NCBI GenBank assembly: GCA_943359555.1
Contig: CALRHW010000006.1
Location: 1 to 22,425, forward strand
From: Parcubacteria group bacterium
GTDB taxonomy: Bacteria; Patescibacteriota; Minisyncoccia; Phycocordibacterales; CALRHW01
Reading direction: 5' to 3'
Length of the DNA stretch: 22,425 nucleotides
Numbering within the stretch: position 1 is the first letter of the stretch; each line of letters begins with the position of its first letter. The position numbers and the translations under genes are program-made. A model generated the notes under the pieces. It saw only the letters and a program-made list of their open reading frames with translations. It made no database searches and was not told where the DNA came from. This document shows, in pieces, positions 6,756 to 14,528 of this stretch.

Positions 6756-7517
6756 ATGGAACATCTCGCTCAAGTTTATAAAAAAACAAACTCACTTCAT
6801 CACGCTTATGTGATTGAGGGAAATCAAAAAAAAGATTTTGCTCTTCTACTTTTGTTTTTGGAGAAAAGTGTGGGGTTTAAAACTCACGGCAATCTAGATT
6901 TTTATCACGAAAGTTTTGATTCTTTAGGTATTGATGAGGCTCGCAGGATTAAAGAGATGCAACAAAAAAAGCCTTTCACAGAAGGTGGCAAAAAAGTTTT
7001 TGTCCTTTCTTTTAATTTTATTACGCGCGAGGCGCAAAACTCACTTCTGAAAGTTTTTGAAGAGCCTACTTCTGGAACACATTTTTTTCTTCTTGTGCCG
7101 TCAGCAGAAATTTTTCTGCCAACAGTGCGTTCTAGAGTTGTGATTTTATCGCAGAAATATTCTGTTGAGGGAAGACACAGGAGTGAGGGCGCGAGCGAGA
7201 GCGGGGAAATTGCCATGGGCAATTTCCCCGCTGACTTCTGCAAAAATTTCCTAGCAAGCGGACCAAAAAAACGCCTAGAAATCCTCGAAGAAATAATAGA
7301 AGAAAAAGATAAAGCTCGCGCAATAAGTTTTTTAAATAATTTGGAATTAGTACTTTTTCAAAAATGGAATAAAAATTTACCCGCGCAAAAAACTTCTGAA
7401 AAAACGGAAATTTTTAAGCAAATTATTAATTGCAGAAACTATCTTCACGACCGCGCACCGAGCGTAAAAATGATTTTAGAGCACATCGCACTTGTTACTC
7501 CAGTTGTAATAAGTTAA
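6756..7517 (+). CDS. holB: DNA polymerase III clamp-loader subunit delta' (HolB-like)
   Basis: A 253-residue AAA+-fold protein related to the delta'/gamma clamp-loader subunits that load the sliding clamp. The visible family signature is NSLLKVFEEPTSGTHFFLLV (residues 95-114) followed by LPTVRSRV (121-128), the SRC-motif region. There is no Walker A GxxGxGKT near the N-terminus, where LHHAYVIEGNQKKDF stands instead, as expected for the non-catalytic delta' type. It is shorter than E. coli HolB (334). Residues about 138-160 are not expected for the family; part of this segment is encoded by a perfect 15-bp-arm palindrome (7200-7232), so it looks like an in-frame insertion between the AAA+ core and the collar. 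It is followed by frr after 23 bp, probably in one operon. Confidence 0.85.
   Translation: MEHLAQVYKKTNSLHHAYVIEGNQKKDFALLLLFLEKSVGFKTHGNLDFYHESFDSLGIDEARRIKEMQQKKPFTEGGKKVFVLSFNFITREAQNSLLKVFEEPTSGTHFFLLVPSAEIFLPTVRSRVVILSQKYSVEGRHRSEGASESGEIAMGNFPADFCKNFLASGPKKRLEILEEIIEEKDKARAISFLNNLELVLFQKWNKNLPAQKTSEKTEIFKQIINCRNYLHDRAPSVKMILEHIALVTPVVIS
7200..7232. repeat. In-frame palindromic element inside holB
   Basis: Arms AGCGGGGAAATTGCC (7200-7214) and GGCAATTTCCCCGCT (7218-7232) are perfect 15-bp reverse complements around ATG. The palindrome is preceded by GGCGCGAGCGAG, similar to the fmt palindrome and to the loop of the 5232-5356 repeat. It is read in frame without a stop (residues 149-159 of HolB). 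It resembles in-frame palindromic elements known from Rickettsia in behaviour, not by demonstrated homology. Confidence 0.9.
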
Positions 7518-7540
7518 AATCAAATAATAATAAATAAAAT

Positions 7541-8092
7541 ATGGCATATAATTTTGCACCATTTAAACAAAGTATAAAAGATTTAGAAGATTGGCTAAAA
7601 AAAGAGTTTAGTTCTATACGCACAGGTCGCGCCACTCCTGCTATTTTAGACGGAGTTTTTGTGGAATCTTACGGCACTAAAATGCAGGTAAGCCAAGTCG
7701 GTGGTGTCTCTGTTGAGGGAGCAAGAAGTCTTCGTATTGCACCATGGGACTCTTCTCAGATAAAAGGTATAGAAAAGGCGATTATTGCTTCCAATTTAGG
7801 ACTTTCTGTGTCGGTAGATGATAAGGGTTTGCGTGTTACTTTTCCTGAGCTTACGACCGAAAGTCGCAATACTTTTGTAAAATTAGCAAAAGTAAAACTT
7901 GAAGAATCCCGTGTTACTTTGCGTGCTGAGCGAGATAAAGTATGGAACGATATTCAAGCACGCGAAAAAGAAGGAGGAATGGGCGAGGATGAAAAATTTA
8001 GATTAAAAGATGAAATGCAAAAGATTGTAGATGAAGCGGGGGGGAAATTAGAAACACTTACTATCGCAAAGGAAAAGGAAATAATGAATTAG
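7541..8092 (+). CDS. frr: Ribosome recycling factor
   Basis: Splits post-termination ribosomes together with EF-G. The 183 residues match the family length (~185). Typical features are the N-terminal helix ending in EFSSIRTGRATPAILDGV, the domain II strand region VSVEGARSLRIAPWD, the motif LTTESRNTFVKLAK and the long C-terminal helices with RDKVWNDIQ and the DEMQKIVDEAGGKL pattern. No Shine-Dalgarno is seen before the ATG. It lies 23 bp after holB and 3 bp before rseP, so it is part of a holB-frr-rseP operon. Confidence 0.97.
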   Translation: MAYNFAPFKQSIKDLEDWLKKEFSSIRTGRATPAILDGVFVESYGTKMQVSQVGGVSVEGARSLRIAPWDSSQIKGIEKAIIASNLGLSVSVDDKGLRVTFPELTTESRNTFVKLAKVKLEESRVTLRAERDKVWNDIQAREKEGGMGEDEKFRLKDEMQKIVDEAGGKLETLTIAKEKEIMN

Positions 8093-8095
8093 TTT

Positions 8096-9193
8096 ATGTC
8101 CATAATAATTTTTATAATAATTTTAGCTGTTTTGATTCTCGTTCACGAGCTGGGACATTTTATTGTGGCTGTAAAATCGGGGATTAAGGTAAGTGAGTTT
8201 GGAATTGGTTTTCCACCACGTCTAAAAAAGCTCTTCAGATGGAGAGAAACAGATTTTACTTTAAACGCTATTCCTTTCGGCGGGTTTGTAAAAATTTTCG
8301 GCGAAAATCCTGACGAAGAATCTATTTCTGGTCCAGATAGTGCTCGTAGTTTTGTAAATAAATCAAAATGGATTCAATCGCTCGTGCTCGTAGCGGGCGT
8401 GAGTTTTAATATCATTTTTGCTTGGCTTCTTATTTCAGCTGGATTTATGTCTGGTCTGCCGACCCCAGTAGACTACGGCGGTCCGGGAAAAATAGAAAAT
8501 GCGCGAGTGATTATTACAAGTGTTACAAAAGATTCTCCTGCCGAAAAAGCAAATCTAAAAACAGGCGACGCCATTGTGAGTATTACTGCAGGAAAAAATA
8601 TTTTGTCTGCGCCACTTTCTCCAGAAAATGTTTCTGAGTTTATTAAAAATAGTGGTGACGAAAAAATAGACATAGTTTATACAAGAGGCGAAACCGAGCT
8701 CCGTTCTAGCGTTCAGCCGATTGGCGGAATAGTAGAAAATAAAAAAGCTATTGGTATTTCCATGGATCTTATAGGTATTTTACATTTACCTTTTTATCAA
8801 GCGTTTTGGGAAGGAGCAAAAACAACAGTTTCACTTTTGCAAGCTATCGTTGTCGGACTTTATGGTTTTCTGCGTGACATAGTTTTGGGTCGTGGTGGTT
8901 TTTCACAAGTGGCTGGTCCTGTAGGAATTGTCGGTATGGTGGGAGACGTGTCGCATCTTGGTTTCATTTACCTACTTTCTTTCACAGCTTTTATTTCACT
9001 AAATCTTGCAGTGATAAATTTACTTCCATTTCCTGCGCTTGACGGCGGACGCTTACTTTTTGTTTTTATTGAAGCAATACGCCGAAAACCTATTAGTGTG
9101 CGTGTGGCTAATACTTGCAATGGCATTGGTTTTTCTCTTCTCATTTTACTTATGATTGCAGTGACGGTGCATGATGTGATAAAGCTGTTTTAG
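8096..9193 (+). CDS. rseP: RIP metalloprotease, site-2 protease family (RseP)
   Basis: A membrane-embedded zinc protease that cuts transmembrane substrates such as anti-sigma factors and signal-peptide remnants. The 365 residues begin with a transmembrane helix containing the catalytic HELGH (H17, E18, H21). Further transmembrane segments lie at about 96-116 (SLVLVAGVSFNIIFAWLLIS), near 285-310 and at the C-terminus. One PDZ domain occupies roughly 125-210 (motif ITSVTKDSPAEKANLKTGD). The third metal ligand is in NLLPFPALDGG with D316. The ATG is 3 nt after the frr stop, implying translational coupling. frr next to rseP is a common bacterial arrangement. Confidence 0.95.
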   Translation: MSIIIFIIILAVLILVHELGHFIVAVKSGIKVSEFGIGFPPRLKKLFRWRETDFTLNAIPFGGFVKIFGENPDEESISGPDSARSFVNKSKWIQSLVLVAGVSFNIIFAWLLISAGFMSGLPTPVDYGGPGKIENARVIITSVTKDSPAEKANLKTGDAIVSITAGKNILSAPLSPENVSEFIKNSGDEKIDIVYTRGETELRSSVQPIGGIVENKKAIGISMDLIGILHLPFYQAFWEGAKTTVSLLQAIVVGLYGFLRDIVLGRGGFSQVAGPVGIVGMVGDVSHLGFIYLLSFTAFISLNLAVINLLPFPALDGGRLLFVFIEAIRRKPISVRVANTCNGIGFSLLILLMIAVTVHDVIKLF

Positions 9194-9252
9194 GCACTTT
9201 TTTGGTTGCTGTGTGTTTGTTTGCGTAGTTTTATCTTTGTTTGAAATAGTTT

Positions 9253-9282
9253 TTGACCCACCCACTCTTTTAATGTTAATAT
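9253..9282 (+). promoter_or_regulatory. Putative proS promoter
   Basis: TTGACC at 9253-9258, followed 16-18 bp later by AT-rich -10 candidates GTTAAT (9275-9280) or TAATAT (9277-9282), each 4 of 6. The proS ATG is at 9290, again very close to the -10. It lies in the 96-bp gap after rseP, the largest gap in this gene group. Confidence 0.5.
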
Positions 9283-9289
9283 TCAAGCA

Positions 9290-10552
9290 ATGTTACAGTC
9301 TTTACTTTTTACCAAAACACGAAAAGAAGCCCCAAAAGATGAGGTTTCAAAAAACGCCGACCTCTTGATTCGTGCAGGATTTATCCACAAAGAAATGGCG
9401 GGGGTGTATTCTTTTCTTCCGCTCGGTTTACGTGTGATTGAAAAAATAAAAAATATTGTCCGCGAAGAAATGAACGCTACCTACGGACAGGAAATGCAAC
9501 TCACAGCACTTCAAGACAAGGATGTTTGGGAAAAAAGCGGACGATGGAATGACGAAGTGATTGATGTTTGGTTTAAAACAGATTTAAAAGCTGGAGGCGA
9601 GCTCGGTCTTGCTCCGACTCACGAAGAACCGCTCACTTCTTTGATGAAAAATTTTATTCGATCATATCGTGACCTCCCGCTATATCCATATCAATTTCAA
9701 ACAAAATTTAGAAACGAGACTCGTGCAAAAAGTGGAATCTTGCGTGGGCGAGAATTTTTAATGAAAGATTTGTATTCTTTTTCAAAAGATGAAAATGAGC
9801 ACACTGTATTTTACGATAAAATGTCAAAAATTTACCGCGATATTTTTGAAAAGGTAGGTCTTGGTGAACATACATATTTTACACTCGCATCTGGTGGAAG
9901 TTTTAGTAAATTTTCACATGAGTTTCAAACCGTCACTTCTGCAGGCGAGGATACTATTTTTGTCTGTGAAAAGTGTAAAATGGCTGTAAATAAAGAGATA
10001 ATAGAGGATCAAAAAATGTGCCCACAGTGTAAAAATGAAGATTTGGTAGAAAAAACCTCAATTGAGGTGGGAAATATTTTTAATCTTGGTACTCGTTTTT
10101 CTGATACGCTCAACCTCACTTATCTTGACGACAAAGGAAAACCACAAGCCGTTTTTATGGGAAGTTATGGGATTGGTATTGGTCGGCTTATGGGCACAAT
10201 AGTAGAAGTGCTCGCCGACGAAAAAGGAATCGTTTGGCCAAAATCCGTTGCTCCGTTTTTAGTGCATCTCATTGTGGTAGGAGAAAGCGACGAAGTAAAA
10301 AATTCTGCACAAAAAATTTACGACGAGCTCAACACACAAAAAGTAGAAGTTCTTTTTGATGACCGTGACGTCCGTGCTGGAGAAAAATTTGCCGACAGCG
10401 ACCTCATCGGAATCCCTTACAGAATTGTAATTAGTGAAAAAACATTAGCCGAAAAATCCGCCGAAATAAAAGTGCGCGCGACAGGAAACACCGAGATGCG
10501 CCCGCTTGCCGACCTTAAAGTAGACGCTATTGCAGTCCTTGACGCCTTTTAA
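9290..10552 (+). CDS. proS: Prolyl-tRNA synthetase (short form with zinc-ribbon insert)
   Basis: Charges tRNA-Pro. The 420-residue class II synthetase lacks the ~180-residue editing (INS) domain of the E. coli type. Motif 2 region: FRNETRAKSGILRGREFLMKD (139-160); APTHEE at 108-113; motif 3 GIGIGR at 294-299. The C-terminal anticodon-binding domain spans about 310-420 (VLFDDRDVRAGEKFADSDLIGIP). Where the editing domain would sit, a small four-cysteine knuckle occurs: C226, C229, C244, C247 (CEKC...CPQC), just before the conserved EVGNIFNLGTRFS. This looks like a compact zinc ribbon replacing the insertion domain. Without it, mischarged Ala-tRNA-Pro would not be edited in cis; that is inference. 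Confidence 0.96.
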   Translation: MLQSLLFTKTRKEAPKDEVSKNADLLIRAGFIHKEMAGVYSFLPLGLRVIEKIKNIVREEMNATYGQEMQLTALQDKDVWEKSGRWNDEVIDVWFKTDLKAGGELGLAPTHEEPLTSLMKNFIRSYRDLPLYPYQFQTKFRNETRAKSGILRGREFLMKDLYSFSKDENEHTVFYDKMSKIYRDIFEKVGLGEHTYFTLASGGSFSKFSHEFQTVTSAGEDTIFVCEKCKMAVNKEIIEDQKMCPQCKNEDLVEKTSIEVGNIFNLGTRFSDTLNLTYLDDKGKPQAVFMGSYGIGIGRLMGTIVEVLADEKGIVWPKSVAPFLVHLIVVGESDEVKNSAQKIYDELNTQKVEVLFDDRDVRAGEKFADSDLIGIPYRIVISEKTLAEKSAEIKVRATGNTEMRPLADLKVDAIAVLDAF

Positions 10553-10558
10553 TAGAAT

Positions 10559-10607
10559 AATGCCGAACAAGCCGTCGACAATGCCGACTGAAGCTGACAA
10601 ATGACAA
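10559..10607 (+). repeat. Degenerate GCCGA/GACAA short repeats before mreB
   Basis: The 58-bp gap between proS and the second mreB is almost entirely degenerate copies of GCCGA-CAA (GCCGAACAA, GCCGTCGACAA, TGCCGACTG, GCTGACAA, ATGACAA) spaced about 10 nt apart. No clear promoter or hairpin is seen in it. A similar pattern precedes the tRNA at 22267. Confidence 0.5.
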
Positions 10608-10610
10608 CCC

Positions 10611-11672
10611 ATGAAAAAACATCTAGAAAAATTTTACGCCCTATTTTCCAATGATATCGGCATTGATCTCGGGACTGCCAACACTCTCGTATATGTAAAG
10701 GGTCGCGGTATTGTTTTAAATGAGCCTTCTGTGGTGGCGATCAATCAAAAAACTGGTCGTGTGGTAGCTATCGGCAATCAAGCAAAGCAAATGCTCGGCA
10801 GAACACCCGGCCACATCGTTGCGGTGCGCCCCCTCGTAGACGGTGTCATTTCAGATTTTGAAGTGACAGAAGAAATGATTACTTATCTTTTAAATAGCGC
10901 GCAGAAAGATAATAAAAAGTTTTTTGGACCGCGCGTGGTTGTCGGTGTGCCATCTGGAATTACAAGCGTGGAAATACGTGCGGTGCGTGATGCGACAAAA
11001 AATGCTGGTGCGCGTGAAGTACATATTATTGAAGAGCCTGTGTCGGCCGCAATAGGTATCAAGCTTCCCGTGATGGATCCAGTGGGAAGTATGATTATAG
11101 ATATAGGAGGTGGCACGACAGACATAGCAGTGATTTCCCTCGGTGGTGTCGTGTGCTCAAAAAATGTGCGCATTGCTGGTGATAAACTCAACAATGACAT
11201 TATTTCATATATCAGAAGTGAATTTAAAATTTTAATTGGTGAAAAAACTGCAGAAAGTGTAAAGATTGCTATCGGTTCCGTAATTCCTGGAAGTGTGCCA
11301 ATGGAGGCAGTAATAAAAGGTCGTGACCTTGTGACTGGTTTGCCTCGTGAAGTTGTTATTACAGATGCTGATATTCGCGAAGCTATTTCACAATCTATAG
11401 ACACGCTCGTAGAAGCGATAAAAGAGGTTTTAGAAACCACTCCACCAGAAATACTCGCTGACGTAATGCACCGAGGTGTGTATCTCACTGGAGGTGGCGC
11501 ACTTATAAAAGGCTTTCCCGAGCTTTTAAATGAATATATAAAAATCCCTGTTTATGTTGCTGAAGATCCGCTTACTGCGGTGGCGCGAGGCACAGGTATC
11601 GTACTTGAAGATTTGCAGGCTTTCAATGAAGTTCTTATTGTAAATGATGATGACATACCTTCTGCAAAGTAA
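10611..11672 (+). CDS. mreB: Rod shape-determining protein MreB (paralogue 2, cluster-linked)
   Basis: A second actin-like MreB, 353 residues. Phosphate-binding motifs are GIDLGTANTLVYVKGRGIV near 17 and IIDIGGGTTDIAVISLGG near 162; the adenosine motif is YLTGGGALIKG near 294. Compared with the first mreB it has a longer N-terminus (MKKHLEKFYALFSND), which may form an amphipathic membrane-binding helix, and an acidic C-terminal extension (FNEVLIVNDDDIPSAK). Its position directly before mreC, a small MreD-like gene and mrdA marks it as the canonical elongasome MreB. The mreC start codons lie inside its last codons. Confidence 0.97.
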   Translation: MKKHLEKFYALFSNDIGIDLGTANTLVYVKGRGIVLNEPSVVAINQKTGRVVAIGNQAKQMLGRTPGHIVAVRPLVDGVISDFEVTEEMITYLLNSAQKDNKKFFGPRVVVGVPSGITSVEIRAVRDATKNAGAREVHIIEEPVSAAIGIKLPVMDPVGSMIIDIGGGTTDIAVISLGGVVCSKNVRIAGDKLNNDIISYIRSEFKILIGEKTAESVKIAIGSVIPGSVPMEAVIKGRDLVTGLPREVVITDADIREAISQSIDTLVEAIKEVLETTPPEILADVMHRGVYLTGGGALIKGFPELLNEYIKIPVYVAEDPLTAVARGTGIVLEDLQAFNEVLIVNDDDIPSAK

Positions 11673-12450
11673 AAAAAATAGACCAAAAAAATATACACCG
11701 CTCATCGTGGTCGGTGTTTTTATTTTTATTGTCGTCGTTATCACTTTTTTTTCGCCGTCTTTTTTGGGAAGGGTAAGTAATAGTGTGGGTTTACCTTTTT
11801 GGCACTCTGGCGGATTTTTATTTGATAAAGTATCAAATTTAAAAGCCCTCACTTTTTCTCGTTTTACATTACTTGAAACAAATAACAATCTGCAATCACA
11901 ACTAACAGAAGCACAGACACGGTTACTCGCTTTTTCTATAATTGAAAAAGAAAATAGCGATTTGAAAAAGGCGTGGGGAAGAGAAGGTGGAAGTGAAGAA
12001 GGAAGCAGTATTTTGGCTTATGTACTTGTAAAGCCACCGCAATCTTTTTATGACACACTTATTTTAGATGTCGGTCAAAATAAAAATATAAACAAGGGAA
12101 GTAAAATTATTGTTGCAAACACTGTCGTTTTAGGAACGATAGACGAAGTATTTGGAAAAACTTCTCGCGCAAAACTTTTTTCAAGCGCCGATTTAGAAAC
12201 GCTTGCGACAATAGACAGAAATAGTCTTCCTGTGACATTGATAGGAAAAGGCGCGGGGAATTTTGAAATTCAAGTTCCTCAAGAAGCAGATATTGTGTTT
12301 GGCGACACGATTATTTTATCTGGAATCAAACAAGGTGTCGTAGCGACCGTTTTTGAAATAGAATCTATTCCATCCAATTCATTTAAAAGAGTGTTTTGTA
12401 AAGTTCCTATAAACATAGACGAGCTTCGTTTTGTTGCTGTGTCAAATTAG
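11644..12450 (+). CDS. mreC: Rod shape-determining protein MreC
   Basis: Bitopic scaffold of the elongasome that contacts PBP2 in the periplasm. Of 268 residues, a basic N-terminus is followed by one transmembrane helix (about 18-37, LIVVGVFIFIVVVITFF). A coiled-coil stretch spans about 68-108 (LETNNNLQSQLTEAQTRLLAFSIIEKENSDLKK). The double beta-barrel domain contains YDTLILDVGQNKNINKGSKIIV and GDTIILSG, which are family hallmarks. Three consecutive ATG codons (11644, 11647, 11650) overlap the 3' end of mreB by up to 29 bp, so the exact start is uncertain. The overlap implies coupled translation. Confidence 0.94.
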   Translation: MMMTYLLQSKKNRPKKYTPLIVVGVFIFIVVVITFFSPSFLGRVSNSVGLPFWHSGGFLFDKVSNLKALTFSRFTLLETNNNLQSQLTEAQTRLLAFSIIEKENSDLKKAWGREGGSEEGSSILAYVLVKPPQSFYDTLILDVGQNKNINKGSKIIVANTVVLGTIDEVFGKTSRAKLFSSADLETLATIDRNSLPVTLIGKGAGNFEIQVPQEADIVFGDTIILSGIKQGVVATVFEIESIPSNSFKRVFCKVPINIDELRFVAVSN

Positions 12451-12484
12451 AAGTGAATTAAAAACAGATTAAAAGTCTAAAAAT

Positions 12485-12739
12485 ATGTTATCTTTACGAA
12501 TTTTTGTAGACATTGTCATTTTAATAGGCATTTTTCTTTTTCCTGCGTGGATTTTTATAATCTTGAGTGTGGTCTGCGTTTTTTATTTTCATAGATATTA
12601 TGAGGTTCTTTTTGTGGGTTTAATGGTTGATTCTCTTTACAATTCTCCCGGTCTTTTTTCAGGCTTTTTTTACACTATTATTTCAATCCTCGTTTTCTTG
12701 CTATCATTTGAGATAAAGAAAAGGCTCAAGTTTTATTAG
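12485..12739 (+). CDS. mreD: MreD-like small membrane protein
   Basis: Only 84 residues, nearly all hydrophobic, with two or three predicted transmembrane segments (about 7-36 and 58-75) around a short loop containing GLMVDSLYNSPGLFSG. MreD proteins usually have ~160 residues and five or six helices, so this is about half length. The call rests on position (between mreC and mrdA, exactly where mreD sits) and on the helix-loop pattern with an Asp-Ser/Leu-Tyr motif, not on overall similarity. It is followed by mrdA after 21 bp. It could instead be an unrelated lineage-specific membrane peptide. Confidence 0.6.
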   Translation: MLSLRIFVDIVILIGIFLFPAWIFIILSVVCVFYFHRYYEVLFVGLMVDSLYNSPGLFSGFFYTIISILVFLLSFEIKKRLKFY

Positions 12740-12760
12740 TTTTCTCGCACCAAAACAAAA

Positions 12761-14476
12761 ATGCCTTTCAGAAAAATACTTAAAATTTTTAGACGCAGAG
12801 TTTCTTATAAAGACGCTGAAATATATCCAGACGAGATTTTTCTTGATTCTAGAAATCTGCCACAGTTTGACGTGCATCAGTTTGAGGGTCGTCTGGAAAA
12901 GCCGATCTCAAAAATTGTTTTAAAAATACTTGGCGGGCTCTTTGCGGGAGCTGGTTTGGTTTTTATATCTCAGCTTTGGATTCTTCAGATTTATAAAGGT
13001 CAAGCATATTCAGATCAAAGTGAAAACAACCGCCTTAGGAAAACTTCTATTTTTTCCAATCGTGGAATCATTTATGATAGAAACACGGTAGAGCTTGCTT
13101 CTAATACTATAAACGAAGCGGATCCCGATTTTGCTTTACGAAAATATGCGCCAATAAAAGGCATTTCACACATTGTAGGTTATTTAAAATATCCAACAAA
13201 AGATAGCGCTGGATTTTATTATCAAACAGAATACGATGGTAAAGATGGTGCAGAGAAAATTTTTAATGACGAGCTTTCTGGTGAAAATGGTGTAAAAATA
13301 GTGGAAACTGACGCGCGTGGAGCAGTAAAATCTGAAAACACAGTCCAACCTCCAAAAGATGGAAAAAATGTAACTCTCTCTATTGATTCTAGAATTAATG
13401 ACAAATTTTATAAATCAATAGAACACGCTTCTGTTCAGTATGGTTTTCGTGGAGGTGCTGGTGTGATAATGGATATTTATACAGGGGAAATACTTTCGCT
13501 CACGAGTTTTCCAGAACCAGATTTAAATGTGATGACTGACGGAAGTGACAAAACGACTATTTATAGTTATTTAAAAAACCCAAGCAATCCATTTTTAAAT
13601 AGAGCAGTGTCGGGACTTTATGCGCCTGGTTCTATCGTAAAACCATACATAGCTCTCGGCGCTTTGAGTGAAAATATTATTGACCCTTCAAAAAAGATTT
13701 TAAGTACTGGTTCTATTTCAATACAAAATCCGTATTATAAAGATTTAAAAACGGTTTTTCGAGACTGGCAACCACAAGGGTGGGTAGATATGCGACAAGC
13801 ACTCGCGATTTCTTCAGACGTATATTTTTACGCTATTGGTGGTGGTTACGAAGATCAAAGGGGTCTAGGTATAGCAAATATAGAAAAATATATGCGGATG
13901 ATGGGGCTCGGAGAAAAAACTAATATAAACCTTTTTGGCGAAGCAGACGGCACCATCCCTAGTATTGCGTGGAAAGAAAAATTTTTCCCGGGCGATCCGT
14001 GGAGAATAGGAAATACATATCATACATCTATTGGTCAATATGGTTTTCAACTCACTCCGATAATGGCGGTACGCTCTGTTGCAGCAGTTGCAAATAACGG
14101 CACACTTTTAACACCAACAATTTTACTTAAAAATAAAGATGAGCTGGTTTTAAATTCAACGACCATTCCAATTAAAGATGAATATTTTAAAGTCGTAAAA
14201 GAGGGAATGAGGCAGTCTGTTTTTACAGTTACTGCAAGTGCACTCAATCTACCTTTTGTTGCAGTAGCTGCAAAAACAGGTACCGCTGAGCTCGGCGCAA
14301 AAAAACAATTTGTAAATTCTTGGGTAACAGGTTTTTTCCCTTATGATAATCCACGATATGCTTTTGCTGTTATCCTTGAAAAGGGAGCAAGCACCAATCA
14401 GCTAGGTGCGACTCATGTGATGCGCGAATTATTTGATTGGATGCACATCTATACTCCGCAGTATTTGAGTGATTGA
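12761..14476 (+). CDS. mrdA: Penicillin-binding protein 2, elongasome transpeptidase (MrdA/PBP2)
   Basis: Class B PBP cross-linking peptidoglycan during elongation. Of 571 residues, an unusually long cytoplasmic N-terminus (about 52 residues) precedes the transmembrane helix (about 53-75). The PBP dimerization/pedestal domain includes SNRGIIYDRNTVELASN (99-115) and the transpeptidase domain follows. The active site has S291-x-x-K294 in YAPGSIVKPY, the SxN-position triad S351-S352-D353 (the SSD version, usual in PBP2) and K505-T506-G507 (AAKTGTAEL). It closes the mreB-mreC-mreD cluster. Its last codons overlap the -35 of the greA promoter. Confidence 0.95.
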   Translation: MPFRKILKIFRRRVSYKDAEIYPDEIFLDSRNLPQFDVHQFEGRLEKPISKIVLKILGGLFAGAGLVFISQLWILQIYKGQAYSDQSENNRLRKTSIFSNRGIIYDRNTVELASNTINEADPDFALRKYAPIKGISHIVGYLKYPTKDSAGFYYQTEYDGKDGAEKIFNDELSGENGVKIVETDARGAVKSENTVQPPKDGKNVTLSIDSRINDKFYKSIEHASVQYGFRGGAGVIMDIYTGEILSLTSFPEPDLNVMTDGSDKTTIYSYLKNPSNPFLNRAVSGLYAPGSIVKPYIALGALSENIIDPSKKILSTGSISIQNPYYKDLKTVFRDWQPQGWVDMRQALAISSDVYFYAIGGGYEDQRGLGIANIEKYMRMMGLGEKTNINLFGEADGTIPSIAWKEKFFPGDPWRIGNTYHTSIGQYGFQLTPIMAVRSVAAVANNGTLLTPTILLKNKDELVLNSTTIPIKDEYFKVVKEGMRQSVFTVTASALNLPFVAVAAKTGTAELGAKKQFVNSWVTGFFPYDNPRYAFAVILEKGASTNQLGATHVMRELFDWMHIYTPQYLSD

Positions 14477-14501
14477 CTTTTATATTCTAAATCTATACAA
14501 T
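14473..14501 (+). promoter_or_regulatory. greA-lysS promoter
   Basis: TTGACT (14473-14478), a 17-bp spacer and TACAAT (14496-14501), each 5 of 6 to consensus and the best sigma70-type match in the window. The -35 overlaps the mrdA stop codon. The predicted start near 14508 leaves a leader of about 20 nt before greA and excludes the upstream ATG at 14469 as the greA start. Confidence 0.8.
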
Positions 14502-14528
14502 ACTCACAATTATATAAAAAAGACTACC

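Noticed and set aside
14469..14528. Upstream ATG for greA
   Set aside because: It lies within the mrdA end and the greA promoter; the transcript would begin after it.
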